A stretch of DNA of 64,000 nucleotides, taken from Trissonchulus latispiculum (taxonomy: Eukaryota; Nematoda; Enoplea; Enoplida; Ironidae). Shown here in pieces: positions 21,523 to 30,314 of this stretch; within the stretch, counting starts at the first letter, position 1, and each line of letters opens with the position of its first letter. Below the pieces are notes generated by a model, which searched no databases, had not been told where the DNA came from, and saw only the letters and a list, made by a program, of their open reading frames with translations. The position numbers and the translations under genes are program-made. The DNA lies in the NCBI GenBank assembly GCA_030248195.1, contig JASAND010028470.1, positions 35,635-99,634 on the forward strand. Reading direction: 5' to 3'.

Positions 21523-21963
21523 CATAGGTGTACCTGGAGGGGGAGGGGGGGGGGAACCCCTCCCCCCAAATGGAAAAGTGCCGACCCCACCCTCGAAATT
21601 TTGGAGGCAGACCCCACCCCCAAATGGCCAAATCCCAGACCCCACCCACCCAAATTTGCCAGACCCCACCCTCAAAATTTTGGAAATTTTACTTCAAAAT
21701 TAGTAAAAATTCGAAATTTTTGCAAAACATCCAAGCTTTTTCAAACAAATGAGCAAAATGAGGAATATTGTTGATTTTTTTAGTTGCAAATAACGCTTTT
21801 TTAGCAAATTCGCAAATTTTGTCTAAATTTTTGACTAAAAAATTTTTTACCCCCCCCCCCAAATTCGATATTTCCGGACCCCACCCCACCTCAAAACGGC
21901 TGACCACACCCACCCTAATTTCGGCTACCCCCTCCCCCAACGTTTTCTCAAGGTACACCTATG
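21523..21963. mobile_element. G-tract element, CATAGGTGTACC ends
   Basis: CATAGGTGTACCT and AGGTACACCTATG are perfect 13-bp inverted ends. Flanking octamers CTTCTGAT (21515-21522) and GTTCTGAT (21964-21971) agree at 7 of 8. The interior reads C-rich on the left and right with an AT-rich centre. Confidence 0.88.
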
Positions 21964-22002
21964 GTTCTGATCATTTTGGTACTTGTTTACGTGTTAAATA
22001 CT

Positions 22003-22260
22003 GGGGTTTTTACTGGGGGGGGGGTTTGGGGGCGGCCCCCACTTCTTGGGTTCCCACACATAGGTGTGGCTGGGCGAAAAATCTGGGGGGGGGTTCCGAC
22101 GGAGGGTGGGGGGACCCCCCCTAAATTTTCGATTTTATGCCATTATTGGCCACTTCTTGCCCAACACTCTGGGGGGGGGGTACCAAAAATCTGAAAATCT
22201 GGGGGGGGGGGTGCCAAAATTTGTCAGTTTGGTGGGGGGGTACCCCCCCCCGAACCCAAC
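22003..22260. mobile_element. overlapping G-tract element fragments
   Basis: tttttactggggggg with acttcttgggttccc (22010-22055) matches the start of the family-A element at 9590-9650. At 22059 a CATAGGTGTGG end starts another element that has no visible partner end. Confidence 0.5.
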
Positions 22261-22554
22261 CAGCACTTTTTCGGATCAAAAAGTTAGCTAAAGTTTGCAA
22301 AAAATGGTCATTTTTTGAAAAATTTCCTCAAATAGAACTTATACTCATACTTTTATGGGCTCATACTTTTCCTAACGTTTTTACAAGCAATCCAATTCTG
22401 AGGTGAGGAATTCTGTACAATACCGTGCATACTTTCAATTTTCTTCCCAAATTCATATTTCCAGGGCTCAAACAGTTCCTTCTTTTTCTGGTTTACTTGG
22501 TCTGATTTTTTAAACTCGCTAACTAATCTTGAATCAACATTAAAATCAACTTGA

Positions 22555-23060
22555 AATCAATTTTCGACCATCTGCGATTTTGCTCATTTTCACATATTTT
22601 GTAGTCCCAATGGGTCCTCGAAACAGACCAGAGCGTTTTGAGTAATATTGCTTCTATCGTGCTGTAGAGCTCGTCAAAGGTGACCTCGACATGTGTTAAA
22701 CATAGAAAAACGAAAAGTTAGGTTAAAAAGTTTGTGCCAGAGAAAATTTTCGCTGTATGCAAGATACAGCGCTACAACCTTGCTGTACATGTTCAGGACA
22801 TATCAGAGAGTGCAAATAACCATTCTGGTACAATTCTGTTAAGTGTTTTTGGCTATTTTTCAAAGTCAAAATTTTGTAAAATTGATGCTTTCTGTACCAC
22901 GAAACAGGACCAGCGAAGCACTGTGCGCATACACAGAATTCTTATGACAGTAGCTTAAAATTTCTATCATTTGTAGTGCTCTCAAAACACTTGCCACAAA
23001 ATGCACTAATTTTGCCAAAATCATCATTTTTCACAATTTTCACGTTCTCTTAATAAATTC
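22555..23060 (-). repeat. dispersed element S, reverse copy
   Basis: Matches 42180-42800 in reverse order and orientation: gcgattttgctcattttcaca, gacatgtgttaaacatag, gctgtatgcaagatacagc, and gtggcaagtgttttgag (each within 20 bp). The family shares its terminal motif with the long-TIR element at 34118-36182. Confidence 0.6.
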
Positions 23061-23079
23061 TCAGTCGTTACCACAGGTG

Positions 23080-23460
23080 GACAAGGGGGGGGGGGGGAAA
23101 GGGGGGAGTTCCCCCCCCCCTCGGCGAAGTCGCCCACAAGGGGTCGCGAAATTGCTCCTACAAGGGGTAAATTGGCCACAAGGGGTCAGAAAATTGCCCA
23201 AAAATTAGGTTTTACGACTAAAATTTCCGAAAATTTTCCGGCTTCGCCGGAATTTTTCACTTAAAATTACTATTTCTAGCTAAAAAACGTCCAAAGAACG
23301 CGTTTTGGCTAAAAAATGGCTGTTTTTTGTTAAAAAATGGCAAAAATCGCTTAAAAATCGCTTTAAAAAGTACCCCTAAGAAAAATCGCTCTCACAAGGG
23401 GTACCCAAATTTGCTTCCACAAGGGTCAGTGAAATTTGACCTCCCGTTCAGGTATGGTCG
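23080..23460. mobile_element. G-tract element with acaaggggt subrepeats
   Basis: G and C runs (23086-23120) are followed by repeated cacaaggggt units (for example 23134, 23152, 23170, 23392) and the hairpin CCGGCTTCGCCGG (23238-23250). The ends are not resolved. Confidence 0.45.
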
Positions 23461-23514
23461 TTACCCATTCGAAAGTTACCAAACTTGGCACATAAAACTG
23501 TCAATGCCTGAAAT

Positions 23515-23855
23515 CAAGAGTACATATTAAGAGTATGCCACTAGGCAAGCTCTATGTTATCAGAACAAAAACTATGCTCTACACGCTAACGGACCACCCT
23601 CCCCCCGCAAATCAGACCCTAGTGACCCCCCCCCCCGCAAATCAGTACCTAGTCGAAACGGGGGTACGCTCACTCGCTCTATGTTTATGTGCCTGCTTTG
23701 AGCTTTAGAACACAAACATTGCGCACAAAATTCTTTGAAGTGAAGGGTCTGATTTGCGGGGGGGGGGGGGTGGGCCGTTAGCGAGCAGAGCATAGTTTTT
23801 GGTCTGATAACATAGAGCTTGCCTAGTGGCATACTCTTATTATTATGTACTCTTG
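23515..23855. mobile_element. foldback element, ~100-bp arms
   Basis: The left arm caagagtacata…gagtatgccactaggcaag is mirrored on the right (ctagtggcatactc…tatgtactcttg), and the mirror continues through gcatagtttttg into G/C tracts. Flanks CTGAAAT and CTGAAAC suggest a roughly 7-bp target duplication. Confidence 0.75.
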
Positions 23856-23861
23856 CTGAAA

Positions 23862-24140
23862 CCTATCTCAGCCCTAGCGAGAGCTGAAACCAGTTTCAGC
23901 TTTAGCAAGAGCTGAAACCAGTTTCAGTCTTAGTGTAGAGCTGAAACTGTTTCAGTTTCAGTTTCAGCTCCAAAATTGTTTGAGTTTCAGTTACAGTTTC
24001 GGCTCAAAATTTATTTTAGTTTCAGTTTCAGTTTCAGCTCCAAATCTGTAACAGTCTCAGTTTCAGTTTCAGTTTCGGAAACTGAAACGTCATGTACAAG
24101 CTGAAACTAGGTTTCAGTTACAGCTTCAGCTGCTGAAACA
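23862..24140. repeat. (GTTTCA)n-type minisatellite
   Basis: Dense gtttca/tgaaac hexamers, often as cagtttcagtttcag, with both orientations present so that the stretch can fold on itself. Its boundaries are fuzzy. Confidence 0.8.
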
Positions 24141-24779
24141 ATACTACGAGAAGGAGGAGTCACTTCGTCACGAGACAAACCGTCCGGCTGTTTATAAAAG
24201 TACTCATAATGTCAATGATGGACGTTGGACTGGGCAGGCGTTGTCAAGGCCGAAGATACCGGAAGAGAGGACACCTCCGGCACCTTGTTTATTTCGAAGT
24301 CGAGAAGATCTCCTAAGCAGGTTAGCAACTCTTGACTGGGGCTTGGGCCCATGTGTCTGCCAGTCATCGCAGTGGGAGCAACGAGATCCCTCTTGCGCCG
24401 AAGTTGCTTCCATGTACATCGACAATGCAAGTTTTCTTATAAAATGTGCAATTAGGCTGTATATCGATTGGGTGTAATTGCATCAACATTATCCGTACGA
24501 TTTGTCAGTAATTTTAAAAACACTGATTTCCTCAAAACTGGCCATTTTTTTTTGAAACAAAAAATCGTTTTTTGGTTATACTGACTTAACCACTAGAGAT
24601 AGCTCAAAGGTTGTAAAAGCAGAAATGTTCTTTTCGGTGTCGCCTTTCTAGCCATAACAACCAATCCGGTGTATCGAGTACGTACTGAACTAATAGTGGC
24701 TAATCTTTTCACCTAAAAATGCGGGACTGGTCCCAGAATGTTAAGGACCACGAAAATGGGTTATTTAGGAAGTATCAGC
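24141..24779. other. unassigned; possible extension of Polinton-like remnant
   Basis: The minus-strand frames at 24204-24430 are open but match nothing I recognise. The rest is unremarkable AT-rich sequence. Confidence 0.3.
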
Positions 24780-24911
24780 TAGTTATATAAAGGATTAAAG
24801 CCGTATGAGTCAAAAATACCCGAAAGGAAACCACTAAAATTAAGTGAATCATGCTTGAAGGAATTACGACAACAGCAGCAACCTTTCTAGTATCTGGCAA
24901 CGAAGTACCGC
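24780..24911 (-). pseudogene. continuation of F54H12.2-type capsid-associated gene
   Basis: Read on the minus strand, the frame on this side of the 24912-26192 insertion resembles the next part of the same protein family whose N-terminus lies at 26227-26415. Removal of the insertion plus one CCGC copy makes the two sides contiguous. This is inference from motif order and not a full alignment. Confidence 0.4.
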
Positions 24912-26192
24912 TGTCACAGGGAAAATTTTCCCCCGTGATATCTTTCCCCCCGGAAAAATTTCCCTAGGGAAATCTTTCCCTCCGGAAAAATTTCACTAGA
25001 GATTTCTTTCCCCCCGGAAAAATTTCCCTGATGCAGTAATTTTTGTATATACTGGATTAATTATAGTAGGATTACTCAACTTTATACATTTTCATGTTAT
25101 GCATCCAATAAATTTAATATTTTATCAGTCGCTGTTATTTTAATTTTCCCAACCTGCAACAATACATAACATTGAAATTAATCCGTATAGCAGAAACAGA
25201 AGATCGGATTAAACGGCTTAATGCTAAATGACGTGGATTAAAGTTGTACTTGTATATACTCGTAAATTTAAATTTTAAATTTATTATTTAATGCACTTTT
25301 AATTTAGAACTAAAATTTTAATTAAATCATGTACACTTCGGATTAAAAAGTCATCAAAATCCACCGTTGTTAAATTAAATTTTTTAGTCCCCATGCTAAG
25401 TTATCAATTAATATGTATAATTTCCAATCTTAGTTCCTTATTCAAAAGTCAGTTCGGATCATATCATCCGATAATATACTTCACCGGTAGTTACTGTTAG
25501 TCTTCATAGTCATATTCAATTAGGCAACATATTTCATTCAAATTAACAAACCATTAGCATTTTGAAATAAATACTAAACCATAAATTAATAAATTATAAA
25601 ATTTAATCAAGTTAATTTTTAGTTTGTTACTCCGATCCTTCTAACCATTGTCGAAACAGTGTCTAAAGTATAAAAATTGAAATAGGATTATAAAATATAG
25701 AAATTAGGACTAGAATAGAATTTAAATAGAATTAATAGAAAATAGAAATTAAATATAAATTTAATCTGTTTAATTTTTTTAATTGATTAAAGATTAGGCC
25801 GTTTAATTCTAGAATCAATTTCGTTTGTGCAGATTAATTTTGAACGTATTCTTGATTTAGGTGCATTCAATTTAAAAGTGTCACAGGGTTGATAGGTAGA
25901 ACGACTAATTAAATACTAAAATAATTGGATACGTAAGATTAAAATAAGGAGCGAAGTTGTGAAGTTTAGTTAAAAATTCCTGCATTTCATGCATCCATGA
26001 ACATAATTACTGCGTTTTAGGGAAATTTTTCCGGGGGGAAAGAATTCCCTGGGGAGAATTTTCCGGGGGGGAAAGAATTCCCTAGGGAAAATTTTCCGGG
26101 GGGAAAGATTTCCCTAGTGAAATTTTTCCGGGGGGAAAGATTTCACGGGGGAGAATTTTCCCTGTGACACCTGTCAAATTTTCCCTGTGACA
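24912..26192. mobile_element. TIR element with segmented long inverted ends
   Basis: The left end TGTCACAGGGAAAATTTTCC and the right end CCCTGTGACA are flanked by CCGC (24908-24911 and 26193-26196). Each end is a ~120-150-bp array of about 35-bp subunits (ctttccccccggaaaaatttcc type) that mirror each other (24912-25032 and 26017-26172). The outermost right motif is duplicated once more at 26176-26192. The roughly 1-kb interior is very AT-rich and has no open frame. Superfamily unknown; a 4-bp duplication is suggestive only. Confidence 0.8.
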
Positions 26193-26226
26193 CCGCCACC
26201 CTTCACAATTTTCATGGGTACACTCA

Positions 26227-26415
26227 TCATGATTTGAGGATGCGTTTAGAGACCTTCTGATTCATTAATATGAAATATTTTATCTGAAGAAGAGGTATCA
26301 GATAGGCCGGTCTAATTTCCACATCAAGTTTATCCACTATGCTTAGGTCTGCAGGTCGTTTAGTGAACAGATCCAGCTGTGGAGTGACAACAAGTGGCAC
26401 TTTGGCTGCCATCAA
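26227..26415 (-). pseudogene. Polinton minor-capsid (F54H12.2-type) N-terminal remnant
   Basis: The minus-strand frame contains TPQLDLFTKRPADLSI, which fits the conserved LDLF-x-x-P-x-x-x-S-I/V opening of F54H12.2-type proteins encoded by Polintons. The frame breaks before the 26192 insertion boundary. The assigned role (minor capsid or penton-like component) comes from family knowledge. Confidence 0.5.
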
Positions 26416-26557
26416 AGGAGTGAACCTTGAAAAATTTATTTTTTTCTTTTTAATTTCACCAATTGTCCTTTTGTCTGTTGTTTTCGGCTTGCTTCTTTTC
26501 CCCCTTTCTTCTCACTTTGCGATAACTTTGCATTTACCTGAACTGAATTTTTCTCAC

Positions 26558-26835
26558 TACGCGACCCGTTTTCTTGCTTTTCTTTTACAGTCTGATTTGT
26601 TTGAGTTTTTCTTACGGTTAGCACGTTTACAACTGCTCTGCTTCTGTCCCCTTTGAGTAATTTTACGCCTACGTTTACTCCCACGTCCTCATTGCTACTT
26701 AATGAAATCTGATGCTACATTAGCCACTGTGTTCAGGGCAACGTTCTTTTCCGCTATTGATATACTCGCACCCCGGGCTACCTCGGACGCAAAATCTCTG
26801 ATGCCTGATATAGCTAAGGCACTAGGTACCTCACA
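26558..26835 (-). pseudogene. Polinton-like small basic protein, broken
   Basis: Two adjacent minus-strand frames separated by a stop encode an Ala/Ser-rich helix-like part (motif NTVANVASDFIK) followed by a very basic part (GRGSKRRRK…). Polintons commonly place a basic, NLS-bearing core-like protein directly before the F54H12.2-type gene. The order here agrees. The interruption near 26700 makes it a pseudogene. Confidence 0.5.
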
Positions 26836-27106
26836 AAATGAGCGACCCATCGCAACGCTTATCCTAGTAATCCTAACCCACTGCCTTTTTGATAGTGAGC
26901 ACCACTAAATCTTGGAAGTATAGCACAATTTTTGCTTTGTAGTAATTTATAGTAATCATTCAAAAGACTATGACCTTCATAGATTTCTGTGTTCACAGAA
27001 CAAATTCACTGCGTAAAATGCAGACTAGCATGAGCTGTAGTCGTGTTATCAGCAAAAGGTGAAAGCGATCTCTCGTAAGCACTTAGTGTAAATTGAATTG
27101 ATTGAA

Positions 27107-27540
27107 TTAACCCAGATTAGATAGAGTGGGTTTGTGAAAACTTCCTGATTTGCTAAGGTCATCAGCTTTTTTTGGCAGTATCCTGATCAATTTAGCTACT
27201 GGGTCAGACACTGTTGAATGCTCTACTATTGGGCAATTGCAATCTGCAAACAAGTGGAAGCCGCTCAATAAATCCGAGGGTCTTTCAGCCGCAAAGCTGC
27301 CCAAATACACCTTTAAGGGATCAGTGCCCATCCGCATAGACAATCCTGCACCTATCTGAATATCGCACAGAACATCTGTGTCCATGACACACGTTACTTT
27401 CTTTCCCAGTCTGCCGGTCAAACTTTAGGCTACCCACATAACCGTCCAACTTACCATTAATTGCTTGGATTATTTCAGCTATGGAATTGTAACTTCCTGC
27501 AGGGCCACAAAAATTTGGACCCGGGTACCCGGTACTACCC
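27107..27540 (-). pseudogene. Polinton capsid-associated protein, frameshifted
   Basis: Two overlapping minus-strand frames meet near 27400. The upstream one has SYNSIAEIIQAINGKL, the downstream one MRMGTDPLKVY and later FADCNCPIVEHSTVSDP. These fit, in order, the GxYxSIxxLLxxIN, LSxxLAxMLGF and YVYCDIVExxxVGD motifs of a protein found next to the basic protein in many Polintons. The exact virion role of that protein is uncertain to me. Frames were not joined. Confidence 0.5.
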
Positions 27541-27802
27541 GACGTCCTATGTCGGGTAATTGTGACACTACCCGGGTACCCGAGCACTTTCGGGTACCCG
27601 AAAAATTTTAAACTCAATTTTCGAGGATGGCCTTTCTAAAATTTTACTGATTTCAGGGTTCGTTATTCAAATTGAGCTTAAATTGAATAGATTTTCAGCT
27701 AATCTTAAGCTAATTAAAAGCATTTTAACACTTAAAAGTGAAACTTAACTTAAAAACTCTGTACTTCACTTCACGAATTCCGACAAAGCTTGATGAGACT
27801 GT

Positions 27803-27860
27803 GTCTCCGTAGCTCTTGCCTAGTGCGCAAAATGTCGTGGGTTCGAGTCCCACCGGGGGT
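27803..27860 (+). repeat. tRNA-derived SINE head / tRNA-like pseudogene
   Basis: A perfect B box GGTTCGAGTCC (27840-27850), a 5-bp T-stem (gtggg/cccac), an A-box-like TAGCTCttGcctAG, and an acceptor stem gtctccg/cgggggt with wobble pairs. The interval is only about 58 nt, too short for a full anticodon arm, and it lies between Polinton remnants. The reverse strand yields the well-known spurious peptide pattern PGGTRTHDIL that marks such tRNA-like repeats. A hairpin (ggtccgaatgtttcggacc) follows. Confidence 0.65.
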
Positions 27861-27974
27861 CCGAATGTTTCGGACCTTCGGTGGTACATAACTTTCTTCT
27901 TCTTTCTCATTTATATTTGTAGAACAAGTGCGATGGCCCTTGAGCTGCTGTTCCTCCACTGTGTTTCTACTTTG

Positions 27975-28590
27975 CGTGTGTTCACGTATAGCAGAGGCAG
28001 ATCTTTGGAATAGTTCTTCACTTTCGAAACACTAAGAAACTTGTTCAGTTTTAGGCGAAACATTTGAGTAAATCTTTGAACGACAACAGCATTTTCGTCA
28101 CCCTGAGCTATCCTATGCTTTATTTGTAAATCAGACAACATTTTCTGAAATAGTTTTGACATAAAATTGCGTCTTTGATCGGTTCTCTGGACATGAGGCC
28201 TTCCCTTGAGTTGGCTCATGACCTTACCAAAAGCAGTCTTTGTTGATTCAACGGATTCCCTTCCTAGTGGTGATACAGCTGCTTAGCGAAATCACAGCAA
28301 GCAGCTTTTTTGGTTTGCTTGCAGTTACAAGAATGACATCGGCCTCCCATTGCAGGTTACTGTCCGAAAGAATAATTCTAGGTCTTGTAAGCCTCTTGGA
28401 CGTCTGGCGGTTCAAATTAAAAACATATTGCTGTTCAAGCCATCCTGTTACCTCCGCTAGAGTTACATCTGTGAAACCTTTAGACTGTACTGCCTTAAAA
28501 ATAGTGGTGATGAATAAGCACCAGGTTGTCCGGGTGTGTAAAATAACGTCTGCAGTTGCTTCTCTGCAAAAGACGACAACATTAGTCTCT
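27975..28590 (-). pseudogene. Polinton (retroviral-type DDE) integrase remnant
   Basis: Minus-strand frames carry, in order, a Thr/Leu-rich segment with EVTGWLEQQYVFNL, then RPRIILSDSNLQWEADVILV, then after a stop at 28248 a second frame with FGKVMSQLKGRP and ENAVVVQRFTQMFRLKLNKF. These fit the K-x-W-L-x-x-Q-x-x-Y-x-L-H, QWQADLVDM and VVERFNRTLKxRMxRYF landmarks of Polinton integrases. At least two frameshifts or stops separate the parts, so it is inactive. A SINE sits just downstream. Confidence 0.65.
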
Positions 28591-28596
28591 TATCGG

Positions 28597-29013
28597 CATA
28601 CATTAACATAGGGTCGGGTCTTGGGGGGGGGCTTGTCCCCAAAAAATTTTCAGGGGGCTTGTACCTTGAACAAAAATTTTCAGGGGGGCTTGTACCTCAA
28701 GTAAAAATTCGCAAAATTTTTCGAAAAATTAACGCTAATTTTGTTAAAATTTGCAAAAAATCTTCAATTTTTGGAAAAAATTTCAAAATTTTGCCCGATT
28801 TTCCCGAAAACTTAAACATTTTAGCTAAAAAATTCCGGCGCAGCCGGAAATTTTTTGAAATTTTACTGTAAAAACTAATTTTTTCCGGCTGTTTTCGGTT
28901 GACCCTTGGCCATTTTTTCGTTACCCCTTGTCCCCGACGGCGATAGGGCTTGTACCTTGTCCGGGTTGGGGGGGGGCTTGGACCCCCCCAGACCCCCCCC
29001 GCGTTAACCTATG
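28597..29013. mobile_element. G-tract hAT-like element inserted in the Polinton remnant
   Basis: The ends CATACATTAACATAGGG and GTTAACCTATG are roughly inverted and are flanked by the perfect octamer CTTATCGG (28589-28596 and 29014-29021). The interior carries G/C tracts, gggggcttgtacc repeats and CCGGCGCAGCCGG (28833-28845). It is related to 1345-1710. Confidence 0.88.
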
Positions 29014-29021
29014 CTTATCGG

Positions 29022-29300
29022 CTTTAATAGTTTAATCCAAAGAGGAGCAGTAGAAGCTGGTACCTCTACTAAGCTGAAAAACGTGTCTTCACTGCAAATG
29101 CGGATATCAATATTGTAAACATATATCCAACCTATGGTGTCTGCGTTTCTTAAAGCCACCGATAGGCACTTATTCATATCGTGGAAAACGCAACACGATG
29201 TTAAAGGCTTAAGGACAGTGCAGCCCCTATTCTGCTTTGCTATAATTTCCCAAGTTAAGAAGACAATTTTACTATTAAACAAAACAAGTACACGTAACAA
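29022..29300 (-). pseudogene. possible second F54H12.2-type fragment
   Basis: The minus-strand frame has NIDIRICSEDTFFSL followed by TAPLWIKLL, resembling the C-terminal half of F54H12.2-type proteins (VDIRI-x-x-x-R-S-x-D-x-F). It lies upstream of the integrase while the N-terminal piece lies downstream, which implies rearrangement or two overlapping Polinton copies. Confidence 0.35.
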
Positions 29301-29377
29301 CTGTTACATTAAATTACAATTTACAGTATGCACGAAAGGTCTCTACAAGAAGATATACATATATGCAAGTCACAGCC

Positions 29378-29565
29378 CTCTGGGCGAGTAATCATATCTG
29401 GGCTGCTTCTCCGGCGGCGGTCCCAGAGAGAGGTTTGAAAGTCCAGGTGTCGGTGGTGGTGGGTGACACCCTGTGGCAGTTACAACAGTGGCAATGAACC
29501 TGGGCCACCTGCTGCCGTGGAGGACTGCGTTGTCGGTCCTGACGACGCACGGGACTATGCCGCTG
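29378..29565 (-). CDS. candidate terminal exon, Pro-rich, unknown
   Basis: The minus-strand frame follows a possible acceptor (tttgcatttgaacag) and runs through NSGIVPCVVRTDN, a Pro-rich stretch (GCHPPPPTPGLSNL) and a tail ending DYSPRGL before a stop. It is noticeably GC-richer than the surrounding DNA and codon-like, but no domain, polyA signal or partner exon was found. Confidence 0.3.
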
Positions 29566-30314
29566 TTCTGTTCAAATGCAAATGACACCAAGCATCTGAT
29601 CCAATATGATTATATGCAAATAATAAGTATGAGTTAAGTACTGATTCAATACATGCTTCCTTTTCTGCTATTCTAACTTTATACAATTACTTGTGATAGC
29701 TACTGCTGGTGCAACACCTAGCGAATTTTTACAACCACGACACCTCAGTCGGCACTCCGGCTAGGAGTAGTCCCAACTTAGAACGTATGCATTGTTGAAG
29801 GAAGGGGGTGCTAACACTGAATAATTGCCATAGCAATTACCCGAGGTGTTCTACAAGGCTATGAAGACTCTATTACGTCCACGTAATCGAGGTTCTGTGG
29901 TAGCCCGCCTGACGGGTGGACACGGGGCACTCCTTGACAATCTCGATAAATTGCCCACGAGTGATTTGAAATAGGATGCTAGAGCTAGTTTTGCAAGTTC
30001 TAAATGTGACATGATCCTCCACTTATAACACCGTAAAAATCCACTGTGCTAGTTAGAGGTTCCCAAGCAAATTCTTAAGCCAGTGTTCGATTTTGCACCT
30101 CTGTTAGCTTGTTCTTGCTCAAAAATTTTCAAACACGTGTTTATAATCATATGTCAATGCGGAGGCCGCAGATGTACAGTGTTTTAGCATGCCAGAGATC
30201 GAAATCTAGCTATTTTCCAAAAGTTTGGACAGCTAATCGATTAGATTGTTGTTATGGTTGTATGCACACCTGGCAATGGGGGGGGGGGGCGGGGGGGGGG
30301 CCACCCCAGGTCTC
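29566..30314. other. no recognised gene; one G-tract
   Basis: Moderately GC-rich unique sequence with several short inverted repeats, and a G run at 30280-30300 next to ccacccc. Confidence 0.35.

Larger units (their letters stand above)
17998..22000. mobile_element. element H, copy 2, shattered by nested insertions
   Basis: The left end tatatatagcgcggagggaaaaccc-like sequence (17998), then the block gagctagatcggattttaat (20545) and the block tcaccctgaactactgga (21271) match the intact element H (6821, 6898, 7061) in order. Between the matching blocks sit G-tract elements at 18065-20533, 20608-21163 and 21523-21963. The right end is not identified. Confidence 0.7.
24780..29300 (-). mobile_element. 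decayed Maverick/Polinton-like element
   Basis: Several broken minus-strand coding remnants are in one orientation: a capsid-associated fragment resembling F54H12.2-type proteins, an integrase, a second capsid-associated fragment, a small basic protein, and the start of an F54H12.2-type protein. Polintons are large, self-synthesising, virus-like elements of eukaryotes. Every gene here is frameshifted or truncated. Three younger insertions break it: 24912-26192, a tRNA-like SINE near 27803, and 28597-29013. No long terminal inverted repeats or DNA polymerase B were seen, so this is only part of an element, possibly rearranged. Confidence 0.65.

Noticed and set aside
23862..24140. Possible telomere-like hexamer array (GTTTCA)
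   Set aside because: Not a known telomere repeat, mixed orientation and interstitial; treated as a minisatellite.
26339..26908. Plus-strand open frames
   Set aside because: Opposite strand of the Polinton basic-protein and capsid-associated remnants.
27725..27959. Minus-strand peptides with PVGLEPTTF and PGGTRTHDIL
   Set aside because: Well-known artefact of reading through a tRNA-like repeat on the reverse strand.
28240..28611. Plus-strand 123-codon open frame
   Set aside because: Shadow of the minus-strand integrase remnant, which carries the recognisable motifs.
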